Source: Bradyrhizobium sp. RD5-C2 (lineage in GTDB: Bacteria; Pseudomonadota; Alphaproteobacteria; Rhizobiales; Xanthobacteraceae). From it: DNA of 64,000 nucleotides. The notes beneath the pieces were generated by a model. The model saw nothing but the letters and a program-made list of their open reading frames with translations, had not been told where the DNA came from and did not search any database. The translations under genes were made by a program, and so were the position numbers. Each line of letters starts with the position of its first letter. Within the stretch, counting starts at the first letter, position 1. Of this stretch, positions 63,013 to 64,000 are shown piece by piece. Location of the stretch: NCBI RefSeq assembly GCF_019972155.1, contig NZ_BOVL01000005.1, positions 464,882-528,881 of the forward strand. Reading direction: 5' to 3'.

Positions 63013-64000
63013 TTAATTCGGTCCGAGCGCACGGCGCGCCAGCGCTGCGCTACCGGTTGTGCGCGGTGGCGCTGCGGGGCTGGAGACGGGTGCGGAAGTG
63101 CCGGCGCCATTGAGGTCCTGGGGCTTGGTCTGCGGAGCCTCGGCGGTAGCAGATGCCCCTTCCGGCCGCAACGGCCGCGGCGGCGCGAACAGGAAGCCCT
63201 GGCCGAACCGGACATCGTAGTCGAGCAGGTCGACCACCGAGCGCTCGCCCTCGATCCGTTCGGCGATCAGGTCGATGCCGAAGCGGCCGAGCAGGTCGGA
63301 CAGATCGGAGGGATCGATATCGGTGGTTGCGCTCTGCCTGGCGTCGAGCAGCAGCGCAGCCGGCACCTTGATGAAGCGGACGCCGCGATCGGCGAGCTCG
63401 CGCGGCTCGAGGCGGAGGTCGCTGACGTGATCGATCGAGAACCGGTAGCCGCGCTGCGACAGCGCCGCGAGATTCTCGCTTTCGACCGGGCCGAGATTAC
63501 GGAAGGTCGCCTGCTTGAACTCGAGCACGAAGGACGGCGCCAGCGCGCGGTTGGCTTCGAGGAAGTCGAGACACTGGGTGAAGTGCTGCGGGCTGGCCAG
63601 TGTCGCCGCCGAGACGTTGCAGAACACGCCGACATCCTTGCTGCGGATCATCAGGCGGCGCAGCACCTGGACGCAGCGAAGCATCACCATGTGGTCGATG
63701 CGGCCGATCAGGCCGCCGACCTCGGCCGCCTCGATGAAATCGTCGGCGGCAAGGACCTGGTCGCGCTCGTCGCGCAGCCGCGTCACCGCCTCGTAGTAGC
63801 GCACCTTGCGCTGCGGCAGCGTCACCATCGGCTGCAGGTAGATGTCGAGGCGATTCTCGTCGATGGCGTGCCTGATCGCGCCGATGAGCTGGGTCTGGCT
63901 GCGGGAGATCGCCGATGCGGGCGCAGCCGGCGGCGGAGGCGCAAACACGACGGTCGGAGCCGGCGGGACCGGTTGCAGCAGATCGTCGCGCGGCGCGGCG
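63013..64000 (-). CDS. Degenerate EAL-domain protein (N-terminus off window)
   Basis: The frame is open to the window edge, so the start is missing; 329 codons including the stop are visible. A Pro-rich segment precedes an EAL-like domain with YYEAVTRLRDERDQVLAADDF. The usual catalytic loop DDFGTG reads IDHVSDL, ELTE reads LEFKQ, and the KID lysine site is IKVPAALL. The N-S-A motif (NVSAATL) and the QGFLF end are present. It probably binds c-di-GMP or RNA rather than cleaving it. The C-terminus is Pro/Ala-rich. It ends 16 bases from the HAD hydrolase. Confidence 0.85.
   Translation of the reverse strand, partial: AAPRDDLLQPVPPAPTVVFAPPPPAAPASAISRSQTQLIGAIRHAIDENRLDIYLQPMVTLPQRKVRYYEAVTRLRDERDQVLAADDFIEAAEVGGLIGRIDHMVMLRCVQVLRRLMIRSKDVGVFCNVSAATLASPQHFTQCLDFLEANRALAPSFVLEFKQATFRNLGPVESENLAALSQRGYRFSIDHVSDLRLEPRELADRGVRFIKVPAALLLDARQSATTDIDPSDLSDLLGRFGIDLIAERIEGERSVVDLLDYDVRFGQGFLFAPPRPLRPEGASATAEAPQTKPQDLNGAGTSAPVSSPAAPPRTTGSAALARRALGPN

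Overview
The window is GC-rich chromosomal DNA from an alphaproteobacterium, most likely Bradyrhizobium or a close relative such as Rhodopseudomonas. This rests on the gene set (DUF2093, DUF4170, TIGR01459 HAD hydrolase, AdaA-like regulator, CheZ, HisG with HisZ, a fluoroacetate-dehalogenase homologue very like R. palustris RPA1163) and on the many palindromic intergenic repeats typical of that group. I see no prophage, CRISPR array, rRNA, tRNA or complete insertion sequence. It reads as core genome with accessory metabolic genes and dispersed small repeats.

Layout. 1-10.4 kb: truncated SbmA/YddA-type ABC exporter, lactate permease lldP, small exported and membrane proteins, GNAT acetyltransferase, AdaA-like alkylation regulator, PaaI thioesterase, SnoaL-like protein, and a MarR regulator divergent from an ABM-type monooxygenase with a perfect palindrome between them. 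10.4-12.8 kb: groES-groEL behind a sigma70-like promoter and a CIRCE operator. 12.9-18 kb: small secreted proteins, cheZ, an L,D-transpeptidase and a DUF2076 protein. 18.1-23.4 kb (minus strand): a YdjC deacetylase/GT2 glycosyltransferase pair, hisG-hisZ, and rsmE. 23.4-32.5 kb: a repeat-rich exported protein, ubiA, a hypothetical protein, then a tight lipid A/Kdo operon pmbA-cysQ-DUF4170-DUF374-waaA-lpxK. 32.5-38 kb: an exported hydrolase-like protein lacking its nucleophile, xseA, a membrane-protein/winged-helix operon, and purD. 38-47.4 kb: acyl-CoA dehydrogenase, fluoroacetate dehalogenase homologue, tadA, rluB with a very long charged N-terminus, rsmD, a TPR-like orphan, mutL and a ribbon-helix-helix protein. 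47.5-50.6 kb: a cytochrome c/VOC/gluconate-dehydrogenase-like operon. 50.8-55.7 kb: secreted proteins, arfB and an M16 peptidase pair. 55.8-64 kb: ribF-acetyltransferase-ileS-lspA on the minus strand, cheY, a HAD hydrolase and a degenerate EAL protein cut by the window end.

How the parts work together. Several neighbourhoods are functional units: outer-membrane lipid synthesis (waaA, lpxK, DUF374 acyltransferase), a periplasmic dehydrogenase passing electrons to cytochrome c, HisG/HisZ for the first step of histidine synthesis, and rRNA/tRNA modification genes spread through the window (rsmE, rsmD, rluB, tadA). The most unusual features are repeat elements whose edges supply the stop codons of at least three or four genes, a duplicated rsmD 3' end flanking an orphan gene, a 177-bp element with perfect 27-bp terminal inverted repeats, and several enzymes whose key residues have changed.
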